Below are positions 5,933 to 7,076 of a stretch of DNA of 7,076 nt, piece after piece. The stretch covers positions 1-7,076 of the forward strand of contig VGIE01000114.1 of NCBI GenBank assembly GCA_016867955.1, written 5' to 3'. Under the pieces are notes generated by a model that had not been told where the DNA came from, ran no database searches, and worked only from the letters and a program-made list of their open reading frames with translations. The DNA comes from Betaproteobacteria bacterium. GTDB lineage: Bacteria > Pseudomonadota > Gammaproteobacteria > Burkholderiales > SG8-39. The stretch's first letter is position 1. Each line of letters begins with the position of its first letter. The translations under genes and the position numbers were made by a program.

Positions 5933-6913
5933 ATGAAGGTTGCAAATATGCGCCGCAAGCTCGGGCAGGCCGCTGCAGTGGTCGCCTGTGTGGCGGCGGT
6001 GTCCGCCTGGGCGCCGGAGGCGCTGGCGCAGGGCGATGCCAACTGGCAGAAGATCGTCGCTGCGGCAAAGAAGGAAGGCAGTTTGGTCATCTATCACCAG
6101 GCGGTGCCACCGGTGGTCGGGCGCGTGGTCAAGGATTTCATGGCCATGTATCCGGAGATCCGCGTCGAGGCCAAGCGCCAGGTCATGCCGGCGCAACACA
6201 TGGCCGTGATCGAGAACGAGAAGAAGTCCAACATCGACGGCGCCGACGTGTCGCAGTATTCCAATGCCATCTGGTACCGCGACATGGCCAAGGAGAACTA
6301 CTTCCTCAAACCGGTGGGGCCGGCACTGGCCGATTACCCGAAGGAGCACCTGCTCTATGGCGCGGTGCCCATCATCGCGGTCATGCCCTTCGTCATCGCC
6401 TACAACACCAACCTCGTCAAGACGCCGGTCAACAATCTGCGCGACCTGTTGCGGCCGGAGTTCAAGGGCAAGATCGGCACCTCGGACATCGTCGCGGAGA
6501 CCGTCTACGCCTGCTACGAGTGGCTGGAGAAGACGCAGGGCGCGGACTACCTGCCGCAGCTGGCGGCGCTGCAGCCCAAGCTGACCCCGGGGGTGGTGCC
6601 GCTGTTCCAGGGCCTGGCCGCCGGTGAGCTCGCGGTGGCGGCCTATGGCATACACGCCATCGCCAATCCGCTGATCGCGCAGGGCGCGCCCATCAAGGTA
6701 ATCCAGCCGAATCCCGCCTTCGTCAGCGCCGACGTGATGGCGGCGGTGGCGCACGCCAGGCGGCCGAATGCCGCGCTGGTGTGGATGGACTACATCATGT
6801 CCCGCCGGGGTCAGGCGCAGTGGAACGGCGCCGGCGAGAAGGCCAGCGTGATTCTGGGCATACCGGGATCGCTGGACGCCAAGACCATGCAGCCCTGGGA
6901 CATCTTCCGCTAA
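5933..6913 (+). CDS. Periplasmic ABC-type solute-binding protein (paralogue 2), C-terminus cut by in-frame TAA
   Basis: Exported family-1 binding protein of 326 aa, about 70% identical by eye to the gene before it and colinear apart from three extra N-terminal residues. The signal peptide reads MKVANMRRKLGQAAAVVACV with cleavage near ALA|Q (32-33), and the mature protein again opens GDANWQKIVAA. YNTNLVKTP and MSRRGQAQWNG are conserved. Codon 327, where the neighbour has Trp, is TAA (6911-6913). The next 18 codons still read TPTFQKEYGAKWNKLFKP, matching the neighbour's TPDEQKKYLVKWNKLFKP, and end at TAG 6968-6970. The ancestral gene therefore ran 5933-6970 (345 residues). The loss of 19 residues may destabilise the C-terminal lobe or be tolerated. 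A base-calling error is possible. The close duplicate suggests related but distinct ligands. Confidence 0.88.
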   Translation: MKVANMRRKLGQAAAVVACVAAVSAWAPEALAQGDANWQKIVAAAKKEGSLVIYHQAVPPVVGRVVKDFMAMYPEIRVEAKRQVMPAQHMAVIENEKKSNIDGADVSQYSNAIWYRDMAKENYFLKPVGPALADYPKEHLLYGAVPIIAVMPFVIAYNTNLVKTPVNNLRDLLRPEFKGKIGTSDIVAETVYACYEWLEKTQGADYLPQLAALQPKLTPGVVPLFQGLAAGELAVAAYGIHAIANPLIAQGAPIKVIQPNPAFVSADVMAAVAHARRPNAALVWMDYIMSRRGQAQWNGAGEKASVILGIPGSLDAKTMQPWDIFR

Positions 6914-6970
6914 ACGCCGACCTTCCAGAAGGAGTACGGCGCCAAGTGGAACAAGCTGTTCAAGCCCTAG
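6914..6970 (+). other. Residual C-terminal coding tail of paralogue 2 after premature stop
   Basis: Eighteen in-frame sense codons plus TAG follow the TAA. They encode KWNKLFKP at the end, identical to the last eight residues of the upstream paralogue. This shows the TAA is secondary rather than the original terminus. Confidence 0.85.
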
Positions 6971-6979
6971 GCCGGCTCG

Positions 6980-6996
6980 GCGCGGCATTGCCGCGC
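6980..6996. repeat. GC-rich 7-bp hairpin downstream of paralogue 2
   Basis: GCGCGGC (6980-6986) pairs with GCCGCGC (6990-6996) around ATT, ten bases after the residual TAG. No T-run follows. It may act together with the terminator downstream. Confidence 0.4.
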
Positions 6997-7024
6997 TCGA
7001 GTCACGCAGTAAGCTGATTCCTGA

Positions 7025-7060
7025 AAACGCCGTCCGGCCGCAATGCCGGGCGGCGTTTCT
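7025..7060 (+). terminator. Rho-independent-type terminator closing the binding-protein unit
   Basis: AAACGCCGTCCGGC (7025-7038) pairs with GCCGGGCGGCGTTT (7045-7058) over 14 positions with one T-G wobble. The loop is CGCAAT, with A's before the stem and TTTCT after it. The A/T ends make it potentially bidirectional. The T-tract is short, but this is the best terminator in the window. Confidence 0.75.
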
Positions 7061-7076
7061 GATCTTCCGCCCCACA

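Noticed and set aside
1..7076. CRISPR array, tRNA/rRNA genes, insertion sequences or integrase sites
   Set aside because: I saw no regularly spaced direct repeats, no tRNA-like cloverleaf, and no transposase or terminal inverted-repeat pair in the window.

Overview
This is a high-GC window with strong AGGAGG-type ribosome binding sites, acyl-CoA metabolism genes and stand-alone periplasmic binding proteins. That combination suggests a Gram-negative proteobacterium, most likely Burkholderiales-like. The taxonomic call is inference from gene content and codon bias only.

Layout, left to right. (1) The 3' part of an acetyl-CoA hydrolase/CoA-transferase gene (+), cut by the window edge. (2) A convergent, complete acyl-CoA ligase gene (-), class I adenylate-forming and CaiC-like. 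(3) A 343-bp divergent control region with several small palindromes. (4) A crotonase-superfamily gene (+), full length at 268 codons once a single missing G in a G tract is restored. (5) A decayed cytochrome c gene (+) with its haem-ligand His codon changed to Arg and an in-frame TAG. (6) A leader region with a perfect 8-bp stem-loop. (7) Two tandem paralogous periplasmic solute-binding proteins (+), about 70% identical. They are separated by 168 bp holding three successive stem-loops, one of them a perfect 28-bp palindrome. The second paralogue has an in-frame TAA, 18 sense codons before a stop that matches the end of its neighbour. A rho-independent-type terminator closes the window.

How the genes may work together: a ligase and a CoA-transferase would activate a carboxylic acid to its CoA thioester, the crotonase homologue would act on that thioester, and the secreted binding proteins would capture a substrate in the periplasm. 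No permease or ATPase gene is present, and no substrate can be named from the sequence.

The main thing to check is that three of the four + strand genes right of 3172 carry a lesion (frameshift, nonsense plus ligand loss, late nonsense). This is either local gene decay or low-quality sequence. I found no clearly new kind of system. The intergenic hairpins and the tandem binding proteins are the most unusual structures.
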